From Thermoplasmata archaeon (GTDB lineage Archaea > Thermoplasmatota > Thermoplasmata > Lutacidiplasmatales > UBA184), in NCBI GenBank assembly GCA_027314915.1, contig DAHUZZ010000001.1:124001-188000 (forward strand): 64,000 nucleotides of DNA, read 5' to 3'. Made by a program: the position numbers and the translations under genes. Shown in pieces: positions 34,481 through 44,333 of the stretch. The notes beneath the pieces were generated by a model that was given only the letters and a program-made list of their open reading frames with translations, was not told where the DNA came from and did no database searches. The first letter of the stretch is position 1; every line of letters begins with the position of its first letter.

Positions 34481-36481
34481 GTGGCCGAGGAGCGTCGCCG
34501 GCTGGCCGCGATCATGTTCACCGACATGGTCGGCTACAGCGCCCGGGCCCAGGCCGACGAGGCCGGCGCGCTCGCCCTGCTCGACCGGCACAACCGGCTC
34601 CTGCGGCCCATCTTCACGAAGTTCCACGGGCGCGAGGTCAAGACGGTCGGGGATGCCTTCGTGGTCGCCTTCGAGAGCGCCCTCGAGGCGACCCGGTGCG
34701 CGCTCGACATCCAGCGCATGCTCCACTACTACAACCTCCGGAGCCCCGAGCCCTGGAGGATCCGGATCCGGATCGGGATCCACGTCGGGGACGTCGTGGA
34801 GTCCGACGGCGACGTGCTGGGGGACGCGGTGAACATCGCGGCCCGGATCGTCAGCCTGGCCGGTCCCGAGGGCATCTGCCTTTCCCAGCAGGTCTACGAC
34901 CAGGTCGCCACCAAGGCGGGGACGACGTTCTCGAAGTTGCCCCCGGTCCCGCTCAAGAACGTCCGCGCGGCGGGCAGCGTCTACCGCGTGGTCCCCGTCT
35001 GGGACACGACCTCCGCCCGGAGCCCGAACGGGAAGGCCCCGGGGAACCGGCTCATCGCGGTCCTTCCGCTGGCCAGCATCAGCCCGGATCCGCAGGACGG
35101 CTACTTCGCCGACGGGCTCACCGACGAGCTGATCTCCGAGCTCTCCCAGATCCGGGGGCTGAGCGTCGTCGCGCGCACTTCCGTCGCGCCGTACAAGACC
35201 GCCCCCAAGTCCATCCCCGAGGTCGCCCGCGAGCTCGGGGTCGACGCGGTGGTCGAGGGGAGCGTGCGCAAGTCCGGCAGCCAGGTGCGGATCTCGCTCA
35301 CCGTGGTCGACGCCCAGACCCAGCGGCAGCTCTGGTCGCACCGGTACGACCGGGAGGTGAGCGACGTCTTCGCCGTCCAGGAGGACATCGCGAAGAGCAC
35401 CTCGAAGGCGCTCCGGCTCGAGATCGACCGGACCGGGGCGGCCGAGGACCGGTCCCCGACGGTCCCCCATCCCCGGTTCGGGATGGTGGCCACCGGGGAA
35501 GCCTACGACCATTACCTCCGGGGGCTCGTCGCGGCCAGCGACCACCACCACCTGGGCCCGGGCTACCCGGAGGCGGTGCGCCACTTCGAGCTCGCGACCC
35601 GGCTCGACCCGGGATTGGCGGAGGCGTACGCCGCGTGGGCGAACCTGTACGTCACGATCGCGGCGGACCTGGTCCCCATGCGCGAGGTGATCCCCCGGGC
35701 CCGCGAGCTCGCGCAGCAGGCGCTCGAGATCTCGCCGGACCTGTCGGAGGCCCACTCGGCGCTCGCGAACATCGCCCTGCAGTTCGACCACGACTGGGAG
35801 CTCGCCGAGACGGAGTTCGCGACCGCCATCGCGCTCAACTCGAGCAACGTGGCGGCCTACCGCTTCTACGGGATGCTCCTCCGGACGCTCGGGCGGTACG
35901 ACGAGGCGCGGCAGGTCCTCCGCCGGGCCATCCAGCTCGACCCGGGCGGATCGGACCAGATGACGCTCGCCCTCGTCGAGATCCTGGCGGGGAACCCCGA
36001 GGCCGGCGTCCGGATGGCCGAGGAGTCCGCGGGCCGCCGCGGCCGGGAGGGGCTCGGCCACCGGATCTTCCTCGGCATGATCTACCTCGTCGCGGGGCGG
36101 CGGGCCGACGCCCTCCGCATGGCGGAGACGCCCCCGGAGGACGTGGACGACTCCGACCGGTTCGACCTCGCGCTCCTGAACGCCCTGGTCGGGCGTCCGG
36201 AGCTCGCGCGGGAGGTGGCCCGGGAGGTGGAGCGCAAGGAGGCGAGGTCCTACACCTCCGCGGCGCACCTCGCCATGCTCTACTCCGCGCTCGGGGACCG
36301 GGAGCGCGCGCTCGACCTCCTCGAGCAGGACGAACGCGAGGGGGATGCGATCCTCTGGATCTACCACGGGTGGATGTTCTTCGACCCCATCCGGGACGAT
36401 CCGAGGTTCGTATCGCTCGTGACGAAGTATCGGTTGCCGGCCTCGGCGTTCGCGCGGGGTCCGGTCGTGGGGAGCGCCTGA
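34481..36481 (+). CDS. Class III adenylate/guanylate cyclase with TolB-like and TPR domains
   Basis: Protein of 666 residues. Residues about 5-175 are a class III cyclase: metal Asp in FTDMVGYS, substrate Lys in REVKTVGDAF with the second metal Asp, and transition-state Asn/Arg in DVLGDAVNIAARI; the catalytic set looks complete. Residues about 190-330 resemble the TolB/FlgO-like amino-terminal domain found in bacterial cyclase-TPR proteins (IAVLPLASISPDPQDGYFA, DGLTDELISELSQIRGL, ELGVDAVVEGSVRKSG). The rest is TPR (GMLLRTLGRYDEARQVLRRA). No membrane segments. A TTTAA at 34451-34455 lies about 27 bases before GTG 34481, favouring a leaderless start there over GTG 34457. Signal sensed is unknown. 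Confidence 0.88.
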   Translation: MAEERRRLAAIMFTDMVGYSARAQADEAGALALLDRHNRLLRPIFTKFHGREVKTVGDAFVVAFESALEATRCALDIQRMLHYYNLRSPEPWRIRIRIGIHVGDVVESDGDVLGDAVNIAARIVSLAGPEGICLSQQVYDQVATKAGTTFSKLPPVPLKNVRAAGSVYRVVPVWDTTSARSPNGKAPGNRLIAVLPLASISPDPQDGYFADGLTDELISELSQIRGLSVVARTSVAPYKTAPKSIPEVARELGVDAVVEGSVRKSGSQVRISLTVVDAQTQRQLWSHRYDREVSDVFAVQEDIAKSTSKALRLEIDRTGAAEDRSPTVPHPRFGMVATGEAYDHYLRGLVAASDHHHLGPGYPEAVRHFELATRLDPGLAEAYAAWANLYVTIAADLVPMREVIPRARELAQQALEISPDLSEAHSALANIALQFDHDWELAETEFATAIALNSSNVAAYRFYGMLLRTLGRYDEARQVLRRAIQLDPGGSDQMTLALVEILAGNPEAGVRMAEESAGRRGREGLGHRIFLGMIYLVAGRRADALRMAETPPEDVDDSDRFDLALLNALVGRPELAREVAREVERKEARSYTSAAHLAMLYSALGDRERALDLLEQDEREGDAILWIYHGWMFFDPIRDDPRFVSLVTKYRLPASAFARGPVVGSA

Positions 36482-36960
36482 CGCGCGCCGCGATCGCTCG
36501 GCTCCCCCCTACCGCCCGCTCACGTCGCCGCCGCTCTGGACCGGCGCCACCAACCGTGTTCGGCCGGACCCCCCCCGAGGTCCGCCGGTGCTTCCGGGCC
36601 GGATCCGGCCCCCGCGGGGCGACTCCCGCCGGGAGGCGACCACCCCCCTCCTCGTCGGGCTCCGCGTCCCGCTCCCCCTCGCGTGCCGGCTCCCGGCCGG
36701 TGCCGGCGGCGTAGGATCGTAGCGGGCGCGCGGGTCGAGACGGGGCCCGTCCACCGGCGCATGCTCGAGGGGGGGCCCGAGGCCCACCCGGGGGGCTCCG
36801 CTCCGAAGGGCGCTCGGCGGGGGTCCACCGCCGGCCGGAAACGTGGCCGACGAGAGCGCGGGAGCGAAGCGCGGAGTAGGCGGTCCCCCGCCCGGGGGCC
36901 GACGTACCGCTCGACCGGCCCCCCAGGGGGGAGCCGGCGGACCGGGGTCTCCGCGCCGGT
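36482..36960. other. Gene-free stretch
   Basis: Very GC-rich interval between the 3' ends of two convergent genes. No reading frame with protein-like composition, no RNA gene and no repeat was recognised on either strand. Confidence 0.55.
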
Positions 36961-38862
36961 CTAGCCGGAGCCCCCGATGATGATCCGCGGGTCGACGCCC
37001 GAGACGGTGACGTCGGCGGCGCCGTAGGCGAGGTTCGAGACCGGGTCGAAGACGATCGGTCCCGGGTTGCTCCCGAAGAGGTAGGTGTCGATGACCGACG
37101 AGCCCTGGACGATGGACAGGTCGCCGTTGCCCTGCAGGACGAAGACGAGGCCGTTCTGCGGATCGAACACCGCGCCGACCGGGTCCGAGATGCTGATCGA
37201 CGAGGCGAGGGTGTCACCGGCGGCCACGAGCGTGAGCTCGTTCGACCCGGGGACCGTCACGTAGAGCGTACCGGTCCCGTTGTTGACGGAGATGCTGGAG
37301 GCCTGCGAAGCAAGGCTCAGCGAGGCGACCTGGCTGAACGCGTGGAACTCCCAGACCGTGCCGGTCCCCTGGACGTTGCCGAGGACGTAGACGTTCGTGT
37401 CGTAGGGGTCGACCACGAGGGCGACGGGCGCCCCGCCGAGCTGGGTCACCTGGTTCTGGTTCGGGAACAGGTTGTTCGCGAGCGAGAACACCGTGAGCGA
37501 GTTCGTGCCGTCGCTCGCGACGTACAGCTTCTGGTTCTGGGGGTTGAAGGCGACCCCCACCGGGGCGGACCCCGTCCCGGTCGAGAGGTGGCCGAGCTCC
37601 TGGTAGTTGGTCGCGTTGAGCATCGAGAGGTTGGAGGATCCCGAGTTCGCCACGATGAGCGCGCCCTGCTTTCCGTCGAACGCCACGGCGGTGGGGTCGA
37701 GGCCGACGGCCACCTTCTGGACGAACGCGCCGGTCGATCCGTTCAGGAGGAACACCTCGGAGGGGGCGTTCGTGGGATCGACCCCGACCAGCTCGCGGGA
37801 CGCGGGATCGAACCCGATGAGGTTGAGGTCGGTGCCGTTGAGCTTCTGGGAGCTGAGGTCGATCTTCTGGGTGACCCCGACGGGGCAGGTCACGTAGCTC
37901 GCGCCGCCCAGGGTCCCGGAGACGGTGAAGAGCGAGCTCGTCGACCCGGAGGAGCTCATGGTCCCGACCCCCACCCCACGCGAGGCGCCCAGGACGAGGC
38001 CCGAGCCCGTCACGGAGCTGAAGGTCGAGCCGGGAACCGCGAGGATGGAGTTCGAGGAGGTGTCCGCGATGAAGTAGGGGTCGCCCGTCGTCGAGAAGGA
38101 ACACGCGAGCTTCGGCACGAACGAGACGACCTCCGCGTTGGTCCAGCGGGCGAACGACCCTACCGCGCCGCCCGGGCTCATGGAGTAGACGGTGGACTTG
38201 GAGACCTGGGCCGCCATCAGGTAGCCACCCGCGGTCCCGAAGGACGACGGGGCGACGGACGGCCCCTCGACGGGGACCCCGAACGTCCCGAGGTACTGGA
38301 CCTGGTTCCCGGCGTCGATCGAGTCCACGTACCCGCTCTTACCGCCGGTCGCGATGAGCGCGTAGCCGAAGCTCCCGGTGTAGTCGAAGGTGAGCCCCAT
38401 GTAGCCGCCGGTGAAGTTCGAGAGGGTCAGGGCGGCGGCGATTGGGGTGGTGCTGCCGGTCGCGGGGATCTCGTAGAGGGACCCCGCCTGCAGCACGAAG
38501 ACCTCTCCGGCCGGGAAGTTGCCGAGCCCGGGGGAGACCGCGAGCGCGCTCCCGGCGCACTTGTTCAGCGAGGTCGCGAGGGTGGCGAACGTGGTCACCT
38601 TGCCCGTCGCGGAGATGGCGTAGACGGAGGTGCAGGACGACGTGAGGGCGAAGAGCCCGCCGGGCGTGGCGGCGACCGCGGTCGGGCCGGAGATCGAGGC
38701 GAAGACGGAGGCGGGCGACGAGCCGCCCGCGGCGGGCCGGGCCGCGGCCGGCGGGGCCGCGAGGAAGACCACCGCGACCATCAGGAAGGCGAGCGCCCAG
38801 GCCGTCGCCCACCGTCGTGCTCTCGCCCGGTCCACGACCATAGGTTTTACCGATCCCACCAT
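36961..38862 (-). CDS. Secreted beta-propeller (YVTN/NHL-like) protein
   Basis: Protein of 633 residues with a signal peptide: basic VVDRARARRWATAW, then hydrophobic ALAFLMVAVVFLAAPPAAARP. The mature part is made of propeller-type repeats, for example GVAFNPQNQKLYVASDGTNS, ALVVDPYDTNVYVLGN, GAVFDPQNGLVFVLQGN and PIVFDPVSNLAYGAA, as in YncE/YVTN surface proteins. No C-terminal membrane anchor is seen, so it is released or held by other means. TATA at 38901-38908 puts the transcript start near 38878, so the ATG at 38862 is chosen over one at 38889. It is divergent from a cyclase gene. Confidence 0.82.
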   Translation of the reverse strand: MVGSVKPMVVDRARARRWATAWALAFLMVAVVFLAAPPAAARPAAGGSSPASVFASISGPTAVAATPGGLFALTSSCTSVYAISATGKVTTFATLATSLNKCAGSALAVSPGLGNFPAGEVFVLQAGSLYEIPATGSTTPIAAALTLSNFTGGYMGLTFDYTGSFGYALIATGGKSGYVDSIDAGNQVQYLGTFGVPVEGPSVAPSSFGTAGGYLMAAQVSKSTVYSMSPGGAVGSFARWTNAEVVSFVPKLACSFSTTGDPYFIADTSSNSILAVPGSTFSSVTGSGLVLGASRGVGVGTMSSSGSTSSLFTVSGTLGGASYVTCPVGVTQKIDLSSQKLNGTDLNLIGFDPASRELVGVDPTNAPSEVFLLNGSTGAFVQKVAVGLDPTAVAFDGKQGALIVANSGSSNLSMLNATNYQELGHLSTGTGSAPVGVAFNPQNQKLYVASDGTNSLTVFSLANNLFPNQNQVTQLGGAPVALVVDPYDTNVYVLGNVQGTGTVWEFHAFSQVASLSLASQASSISVNNGTGTLYVTVPGSNELTLVAAGDTLASSISISDPVGAVFDPQNGLVFVLQGNGDLSIVQGSSVIDTYLFGSNPGPIVFDPVSNLAYGAADVTVSGVDPRIIIGGSG

Positions 38863-38900
38863 GTTCCGATCCCTGCGGGGGCCGCGCACCCTGGTCCGAG

Positions 38901-38929
38901 ATATATAGCGCTAGCCGGAGCGCTTAACC
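38901..38929. promoter_or_regulatory. Divergent promoter pair between propeller and cyclase genes
   Basis: Minus strand: TATATA at 38901-38908 for the propeller gene (start near 38878, ATG 38862). Plus strand: CTTAACC at 38923-38929 for the cyclase gene (start near 38952, ATG 38976). The two boxes are only 20 bases apart, so one bound regulator could affect both. Confidence 0.5.
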
Positions 38930-38975
38930 TCCGCCGCGCCTCAAATCCCGGCACGCCCCGAGGGGCCCGGCCGCG

Positions 38976-41900
38976 ATGTCCAACGTGGTTCTCCCCGATC
39001 CGGGCGAGGAAGCCGGGCGTCCGCTGACGACGGTGATGTTCACCGACATGGTGGGCTACTCCGAGCTCACCCAGCGCGACGAGATCGGCGCCCTGCGGCT
39101 CGTCAACGAGCACCGTGCAATCGTGCGCCCCCTCCTGGCCGAGCACGGTGGGCGGGAGGTGAAGACGATCGGGGACGCCTTCATGGTCGAGTTCGCCGAC
39201 CCGAGCGCCGCGGTACGCTGCGCGCTGGCCATCCAGCGGAGGCACGCCGAGCGCAACCGCAACCCCTCGGTCCCCGAGGTCACGATCCGGATCGGTCTCC
39301 ATTCGGGCCGGGTCATCCGCCAGGAAGGGGACCTGTTCGGGGACACGGTCAACATCGCCTCCCGGATCGAGCCGCTCTCCCCGCCCGGCGGGATCTGCCT
39401 CTCCGCGCCCGTCTACGAGTCCGCCCAGGCCGGCCTGGACGTCGCGGCGATCCCCGTCGGGCCGGCGACCCTCAAGAACATCCAGCTGCCGGTCTCGGTG
39501 TACCGCATCGACCTCCGCGCGGCCCACCGGCTCCCCATGCGCGAGGGCGCCTGGGTGGACCGGGAGGAGGAACTCGCGTCGTTGCATGCCGCCTTCGAGG
39601 CGGCCGCCTCCGGCCACCCCCGGGTCGTGGTGATCGCCGGCGAGTCCGGGCTCGGGAAGACCCGCCTCGCGGAACAGCTCATCCAGTGGGCGGGCCGGCA
39701 GGAGGCGTCCGTCGTCTGGGGGCGGACCACGGAGGAGGGCGCGGCCCCGCCGTATTCGCTGTGGACGCAGGCCATCGAGGAGGCGGTGCAGTCGTTCCCG
39801 CCGGAGACCCTCCGGGACGCCGCGGGGGAGTTCGCCCCCGAGCTCGGGCGGCTGGTCCCGAGCCTGCGGCCGCCGGGCCCGGAGCTCCTGCCGGAGCCGG
39901 AGGTCGACCTGGACCGGGCCCGGGAGCGGCTCTTCCTCGGGGTGCTCCGGTTCTTCCGCGAGCTCTCCGGGTCGAGACCGATGATCCTCTTCCTCGACGA
40001 TCTCCAGTGGGCCGACGCGGGCTCCCTCCGCCTGTTCGGGAGCCTCGCGAACGGCGTGGCGGACTGCCGCCTCCTCCTCCTGGCCCTCCACCGGCCCGAG
40101 CCGCCCGGCACCACGACCTCCGTCCTCGCCGGGGTCCGCGCCGCCCTGGCCGAGCGGGGCGAGGCGGTCCTGATCGCGCTCGGCAACCTGTCGCTCCCGT
40201 CGGTGCGGCAGCTCGTGCTCGCCCACGTGAAGACCAAGGCGATCCCCGACGACTTCGTCCAGCAGGTGTTCGACCGCACCGGCGGCAACCCCTACTTCGT
40301 CGAGCAGGTCATCCGCTCGCTCCGGGATTCCGGCCTCCTCTCCATCGAGCCGGGCCAGCCGTTCCCGCGGCTGCCCGAGAACCTGCCGTTGCCGGACTCG
40401 GTGCGGCGGCTCATCCGGCAGCGCATCGAGGGCGCCGACGAGGGGCTCGTCTCGTTCCTGCGCACCGTGGCGGTCCTCGGTCCCGAGTTCGGGTCCGAAC
40501 CGCTCCCCCGCCTCTCCGGGCTCGCGCCCGAGGCCCTGATCGATCGCTTGGGCGCCGCGGTCCGCGCCGGGCTCCTCCTCGAGCGGAGCGACACCCCCGG
40601 CGCCCCGCGGTACGCCTTCCCGGAGCGGCTCGTCTGGGAGACCGTCTACGGCGACTCCCCCACCGCGCGCCGGGTGCGCGATCACCTCCGTGCCGGGGAG
40701 GCGCTCGAGTCGCTCCGGCGCGGGGGCCGCCGGATCTCGGCGGCCGAGATCGCCTACCATTTCCAGCGGGCCCAGGCCCCGGACCGCGCGCTCGAGTACA
40801 CGCTCCAGGCCGCCGAGGAGGCGGGCCGCCTCTTCGCCCGCGAGGACGCGGTCCGCCAGTACCGCGCCGCCCTCGCGCTCTTGGACCAGCGTCCGGACGA
40901 CCGGATGCGGGCCCGGGCCCTGGAGGCGCTCGGCGATCACCTCTACCGTCTGGGCCAGCTCGAGGCCGGGCAGTCCCGGCGGGTGGAGGCGGTCGCCTGC
41001 TACGAACGGCTGGGCGACCTCGGGAACGCCGGCCGGCTCCACCGGAAGATCGCCCACGCGATGCGGGAGGACCCGGGCTCCGCCCGCTTCCACTGGGAGG
41101 AGGCCCGGCGGCTCCTCGAGTCGGTCCCGGAGAGCCCCGAGCTCGCCCGGTTGTACGCCACGATCGCGGGGTTCCGCTACGAGGAAGGCGATAGCCCGGG
41201 CGCCCGCGAGCTCTACGCCCACGCCGTGGAGGTCGCGCGCCGGGTGGTGGACCCCGTGACCCAGGTCTCCGGGCAGATCGTGCTGGCCGGCCTCCAGCCG
41301 GTCTCGGAGTCCACCCGGGTGCTGGAGGAGCTCCGGGAGGCGCTCGACCTGGCGGAGCGCGAGCGTCTCGACGACCTCGTGCCGAACCTCTACATGGTGC
41401 TCGCCCTCGCCCGCATCCACGTGCTCGGGGACGGGCCGGGCGCGGAGGCGGCGCTCGAGGGCGCCCTCTCCGCGGCGCGCCGCGCGCGGGACATCCACTC
41501 GGAGCGCACCGTCGAGGGCAACCTGGTCACGTACGTCGCGTGGCGTCTCGGACAGTACGAGCGCGCGCTCCGGACCGTCGAGGCCCACCTGCAGTACGCG
41601 GCCGGGGACCTCCGGAAGCTCCTGCCCACCGCGCTGCTCGTGGACGCGGACATCGCCCTGACCCGGTCGGATCCCGAACGCGCGGCGAGCGACCTCGAGG
41701 AGGCCGCCTCGCTCCTCGAAGGCGGCGGGGACTGGAGCGAGCGGGTCCACCTCCGGAACGTCCGCGGCCGATCGGAGCTGCTCCGGGGCCGGCTCCCGAA
41801 GGCCCGCGACACCCTGCGGGAGGCGCACCAGCTCGCGGTACGGGCCGGCACCCCGGCGCTCATGGCCGTGCTGCACGCCGAGACGCTCCACGCCGAGGTC

Positions 41901-42278
41901 GACGCGGCGGTCCGCTCGGGCGAGCCGACCTACGCGGAGGAGGTCCTCGCGACCCTCGAGAGGTTGGACCACGAGGCGGGGCAGCCGACGATCCGGGCCT
42001 ACTTCGCCCGCGCCCGGGGGATCCTCCTCGGCAGCGCGGGGGACCTTCGGGCCGCCATCGCCGCCCTGGAGGAGTCCGAGGCGATCTGGATCCGGATCGG
42101 ATGGGAGGGCGAACTGGCGGATTGCCGCCTCCAGCTGGCCGCGCTCTACCGGAGGACCGGTTCCGGCGAGCGGGCGGAGGCGCTCGAGGGGTCGGCGCGG
42201 AGCTACCTCGGGCGGTTCGGGGCCCCGGCCGGCCGCCCCGAGGCGACCCCGGGCGGGGGCCACGGCACCGCCGCCTGA
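38976..42278 (+). CDS. Class III nucleotidyl cyclase fused to AAA-ATPase and TPR
   Basis: Protein of 1100 residues with the MalT-like cyclase layout. The N-terminal cyclase (about 15-180) has FTDMVGYSEL, GREVKTIGDAFMVEF and GDLFGDTVNIASRI, a full catalytic set. A P-loop ATPase follows (about 195-560): Walker A in VIAGESGLGKTRLAEQL, Walker B in MILFLDDLQWADAGS and sensor region DRTGGNPYFVEQVIRSL. The C-terminal half is helical TPR (LEYTLQAAEEAGRLFARED, ALRTVEAHLQYAAGDL). Cytoplasmic. These proteins are thought to couple ligand or partner binding by the ATPase/TPR part to cAMP or cGMP synthesis. The third cyclase of this window (51718-55008) has the same layout. Confidence 0.9.
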   Translation: MSNVVLPDPGEEAGRPLTTVMFTDMVGYSELTQRDEIGALRLVNEHRAIVRPLLAEHGGREVKTIGDAFMVEFADPSAAVRCALAIQRRHAERNRNPSVPEVTIRIGLHSGRVIRQEGDLFGDTVNIASRIEPLSPPGGICLSAPVYESAQAGLDVAAIPVGPATLKNIQLPVSVYRIDLRAAHRLPMREGAWVDREEELASLHAAFEAAASGHPRVVVIAGESGLGKTRLAEQLIQWAGRQEASVVWGRTTEEGAAPPYSLWTQAIEEAVQSFPPETLRDAAGEFAPELGRLVPSLRPPGPELLPEPEVDLDRARERLFLGVLRFFRELSGSRPMILFLDDLQWADAGSLRLFGSLANGVADCRLLLLALHRPEPPGTTTSVLAGVRAALAERGEAVLIALGNLSLPSVRQLVLAHVKTKAIPDDFVQQVFDRTGGNPYFVEQVIRSLRDSGLLSIEPGQPFPRLPENLPLPDSVRRLIRQRIEGADEGLVSFLRTVAVLGPEFGSEPLPRLSGLAPEALIDRLGAAVRAGLLLERSDTPGAPRYAFPERLVWETVYGDSPTARRVRDHLRAGEALESLRRGGRRISAAEIAYHFQRAQAPDRALEYTLQAAEEAGRLFAREDAVRQYRAALALLDQRPDDRMRARALEALGDHLYRLGQLEAGQSRRVEAVACYERLGDLGNAGRLHRKIAHAMREDPGSARFHWEEARRLLESVPESPELARLYATIAGFRYEEGDSPGARELYAHAVEVARRVVDPVTQVSGQIVLAGLQPVSESTRVLEELREALDLAERERLDDLVPNLYMVLALARIHVLGDGPGAEAALEGALSAARRARDIHSERTVEGNLVTYVAWRLGQYERALRTVEAHLQYAAGDLRKLLPTALLVDADIALTRSDPERAASDLEEAASLLEGGGDWSERVHLRNVRGRSELLRGRLPKARDTLREAHQLAVRAGTPALMAVLHAETLHAEVDAAVRSGEPTYAEEVLATLERLDHEAGQPTIRAYFARARGILLGSAGDLRAAIAALEESEAIWIRIGWEGELADCRLQLAALYRRTGSGERAEALEGSARSYLGRFGAPAGRPEATPGGGHGTAA

Positions 42279-42286
42279 ACGTGGCT

Positions 42287-43027
42287 CTACAGCGGGTAGG
42301 AGCTCCGGTCCTCGGCCACGACGGACTCCGGGAAGATCCGACGGGCCTCGGAGGCGATCTCGTCGTCGCCCCCCGGCAGGTCGCTCAGGTGGGTGAGCCA
42401 CAGCTGCCGCGCGCCCATCGCCGCCGCCGTCCGCGCGGCGTCGACCCCGGTGCTGTGGCCGTACTCGCGCGCGAGGTGCGCGTGGCTTTCCGGGTAGGTG
42501 GCCTCGTGGATCAGGTAGTCCGCCGCCAGCTTACCGGCGGCGGAGGGCTCGCGGGTGTCCCCGGAGAAGAACACCGAGAGCCCGTCCTTCGACAGGTGGT
42601 AGCCCAGGTCGAGGACGGTGTGGTCGAGCGGTACGGAACGGATCGTCCAGGCCCCGATCCGCTCCTCGATCGCGGTGCCCTCGACGAGCCGGAACGGGTA
42701 GAGCTCCTCGGGCCGCTTCACGGTGGCCTCGGCCGCGTAGACCGCCTGCAGGATGCGGGAGAGCCCCGGGGGCGAAAGGACCGTGAGGGGCCGGGTCCGG
42801 CGCGCGATGAAGGTGTGCAGCAGGAAGTCGAAGAGCCCGGCGATGTGGTCGGTGTGGAGGTGCGAGATCAGGATGGCCTCCACGTCGTCGAACCGCCCGA
42901 TGTCGTAGAGCCGTCCGGTGACCCCGGCCCCGCAGTCCAGAAGCACCGTCCCGAGGAGGGCCGCGCACGGCTGCCGGCGGGAGCCCCGGTAATCCCCGGA
43001 CCCGGTGCCGAGAAAGTCGAGCTTCAT
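42287..43027 (-). CDS. Metallo-beta-lactamase hydrolase, RNase Z-like
   Basis: Protein of 246 residues with the beta-lactamase fold of the RNase Z/ElaC group. Zinc ligands are seen in order: SHLHTDHIAGL, VPLDHTV, FFSGDTREPS and the terminal THLS. HEATYPES is the RNase Z-type histidine block. At 246 residues it is shorter than tRNA 3'-endonuclease RNase Z (about 300), and the exosite arm is not obvious, so it may be a related phosphodiesterase or arylsulfatase-like enzyme. A TATA-like GCTTTATCC at 43059-43067 gives a leader of about 9 bases. Confidence 0.8.
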   Translation of the reverse strand: MKLDFLGTGSGDYRGSRRQPCAALLGTVLLDCGAGVTGRLYDIGRFDDVEAILISHLHTDHIAGLFDFLLHTFIARRTRPLTVLSPPGLSRILQAVYAAEATVKRPEELYPFRLVEGTAIEERIGAWTIRSVPLDHTVLDLGYHLSKDGLSVFFSGDTREPSAAGKLAADYLIHEATYPESHAHLAREYGHSTGVDAARTAAAMGARQLWLTHLSDLPGGDDEIASEARRIFPESVVAEDRSSYPL

Positions 43028-43138
43028 GGGAGCGGTTCCGCCCCCCCGAGCGGCGGGCGGATAAAGCGCCGTCCCGGAGCCCCCGCTGCGGGAGCCCGGG
43101 ACCGGGCCGACCTCGGGGGACGGGAACGGCGTGCGCGT

Positions 43139-43960
43139 TCAGCCGGGCCGTGTGGCCCGGATGTCCGCAGCGTAGACCCCGAGGGACGCCGGGCCCTCCA
43201 GCGAGGCGGGGGCGGCCGCGTCCGCCCGCAGGTCCACCCGGATGGCGCGGAAGCCGGCCTCGCGGAGCAGCGAACGGATCTCCTTCTCGGGGAGGGCGCC
43301 CGACGAGCAGGACGACCACAGCTCCGGGTTCTCCCGGTCCTTCCGGGAGATGGGCCTCGTGGCGACCACGTCCGAGACGACCAGCCGGCCGCCGGGTCGG
43401 AGCACCCGGAAGGCCTCGCGGTAGACCGGCGCCTTGTCGGGCGCGAGGTTGATGACGCAGTTGGAGATGATCACGTCGACCGAGCGGTCGGCCGCCGGCA
43501 GGTGCTCGATCTCGCCGAGCCGGAACTCCACGTTCTCGTAGCCTCCCGTCCGGGCGTTCGCCCGCGCCTTGCGGATCATCTCGGGCGTCATGTCCACGCC
43601 GATGACCCGGCCGGTGGATCCCACCCGCTTCGCGGCCAGGAAGCAGTCGATGCCCGCCCCGCTCCCGAGATCCAGGATCACCTGCCCGCGCCGCATCGAG
43701 GCCAGCGCCGTGGGGTTGCCGCACCCCAGGCCGAGGTTCGCCCCCTCGGGGAGGCTCGACAGCTGTTCGGCCGTGTAGCCCAGCGGGTCCTCGGTGCCGG
43801 CCCCGCCGCAGCATCCCCCGCCGGAGGCGCCGCCGCAGCAGCCCGTGGACGCCGATCCCGTGGAACAGCCTCCTCCGGTCGTGGCGATCTTCCCGTAGCG
43901 CTCGCGAACGTGGCTCCGCGCGGCCTCCTCCATCGATCCCCGGTCCTCTGTTGGTCTCAT
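43139..43960 (-). CDS. arsM: Arsenite S-adenosylmethionine methyltransferase
   Basis: SAM-dependent methyltransferase of 273 residues that methylates As(III). The SAM site is ILDLGSGAGIDCFLAAKRVG, preceded by LGLGCGNPTALASM with the first arsenic-binding cysteine. SNCVINLAPDKAPVYREAFR provides the second, and ENPELWSSCSSGALPEKE the third. The N-terminus (about 28-55) is an unusual Cys-Gly-Ser segment including GCSTGSASTGCC and GGGCCGG that could hold extra metal. The ATG at 43960 overlaps the arsR stop by four bases, so both are in one transcript controlled by the operator at 44334-44368. Confidence 0.92.
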   Translation of the reverse strand: MRPTEDRGSMEEAARSHVRERYGKIATTGGGCSTGSASTGCCGGASGGGCCGGAGTEDPLGYTAEQLSSLPEGANLGLGCGNPTALASMRRGQVILDLGSGAGIDCFLAAKRVGSTGRVIGVDMTPEMIRKARANARTGGYENVEFRLGEIEHLPAADRSVDVIISNCVINLAPDKAPVYREAFRVLRPGGRLVVSDVVATRPISRKDRENPELWSSCSSGALPEKEIRSLLREAGFRAIRVDLRADAAAPASLEGPASLGVYAADIRATRPG

Positions 43961-44325
43961 GGTACCCCTACCTCGATCCGATCCTTCAGGCGATAGTAGA
44001 TCCACTTGCCCCGGCGCTCCTCGGCGACGATGCCCGCGTCGGCGAGCACGGACATGTGGTGGCTCACCGTCGGGTGCGAGAGCGACATCGCGGCCTGGAT
44101 CTCGCAGGCGCACATCTCGCCGTGGCGCTTGAGCAGGGCCGCGGCGAGCAGCCGGCTCTCGTCCGCGAGCGCCTTGGCCCGTTTCAGCGTCGCCGGGAAC
44201 CGCGCCCCGCGGCGGATCTCGAGCGCGTCCCTCTCGTACTGCGAGATGTCGCAGCACCCGGACGACTCGGACCGCCGTTCCAGCCGCTCCACGAGCGACG
44301 CACGGGACGCAGCGACCGCCATCAT
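43957..44325 (-). CDS. arsR: ArsR-family arsenic-responsive repressor
   Basis: Winged-helix repressor of about 122 residues. The metal-site motif is EMCACEIQAAM, equivalent to the ELCVCDL box of ArsR, with a CC pair near the N-terminus (SSGCCDISQYE) as a possible third ligand. The recognition helix is in LSHPTVSHHMSVLADAGIV and the wing in EERRGKWIYYRL. The frame extends to an ATG at 44343, but the TATATA at 44345-44350 places the transcript start near 44321, so ATG 44325 or 44322 (MMAVAASRAS) is preferred. It overlaps arsM by four bases. Confidence 0.88.
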   Translation of the reverse strand: MMAVAASRASLVERLERRSESSGCCDISQYERDALEIRRGARFPATLKRAKALADESRLLAAALLKRHGEMCACEIQAAMSLSHPTVSHHMSVLADAGIVAEERRGKWIYYRLKDRIEVGVP

Positions 44326-44333
44326 GTTGACCC

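Noticed and set aside
36683..36964. Plus-strand frame of 93 codons in the gap after the first cyclase
   Set aside because: Translation is Arg/Gly/Pro/Ser-rich without any structured segment; no promoter nearby.
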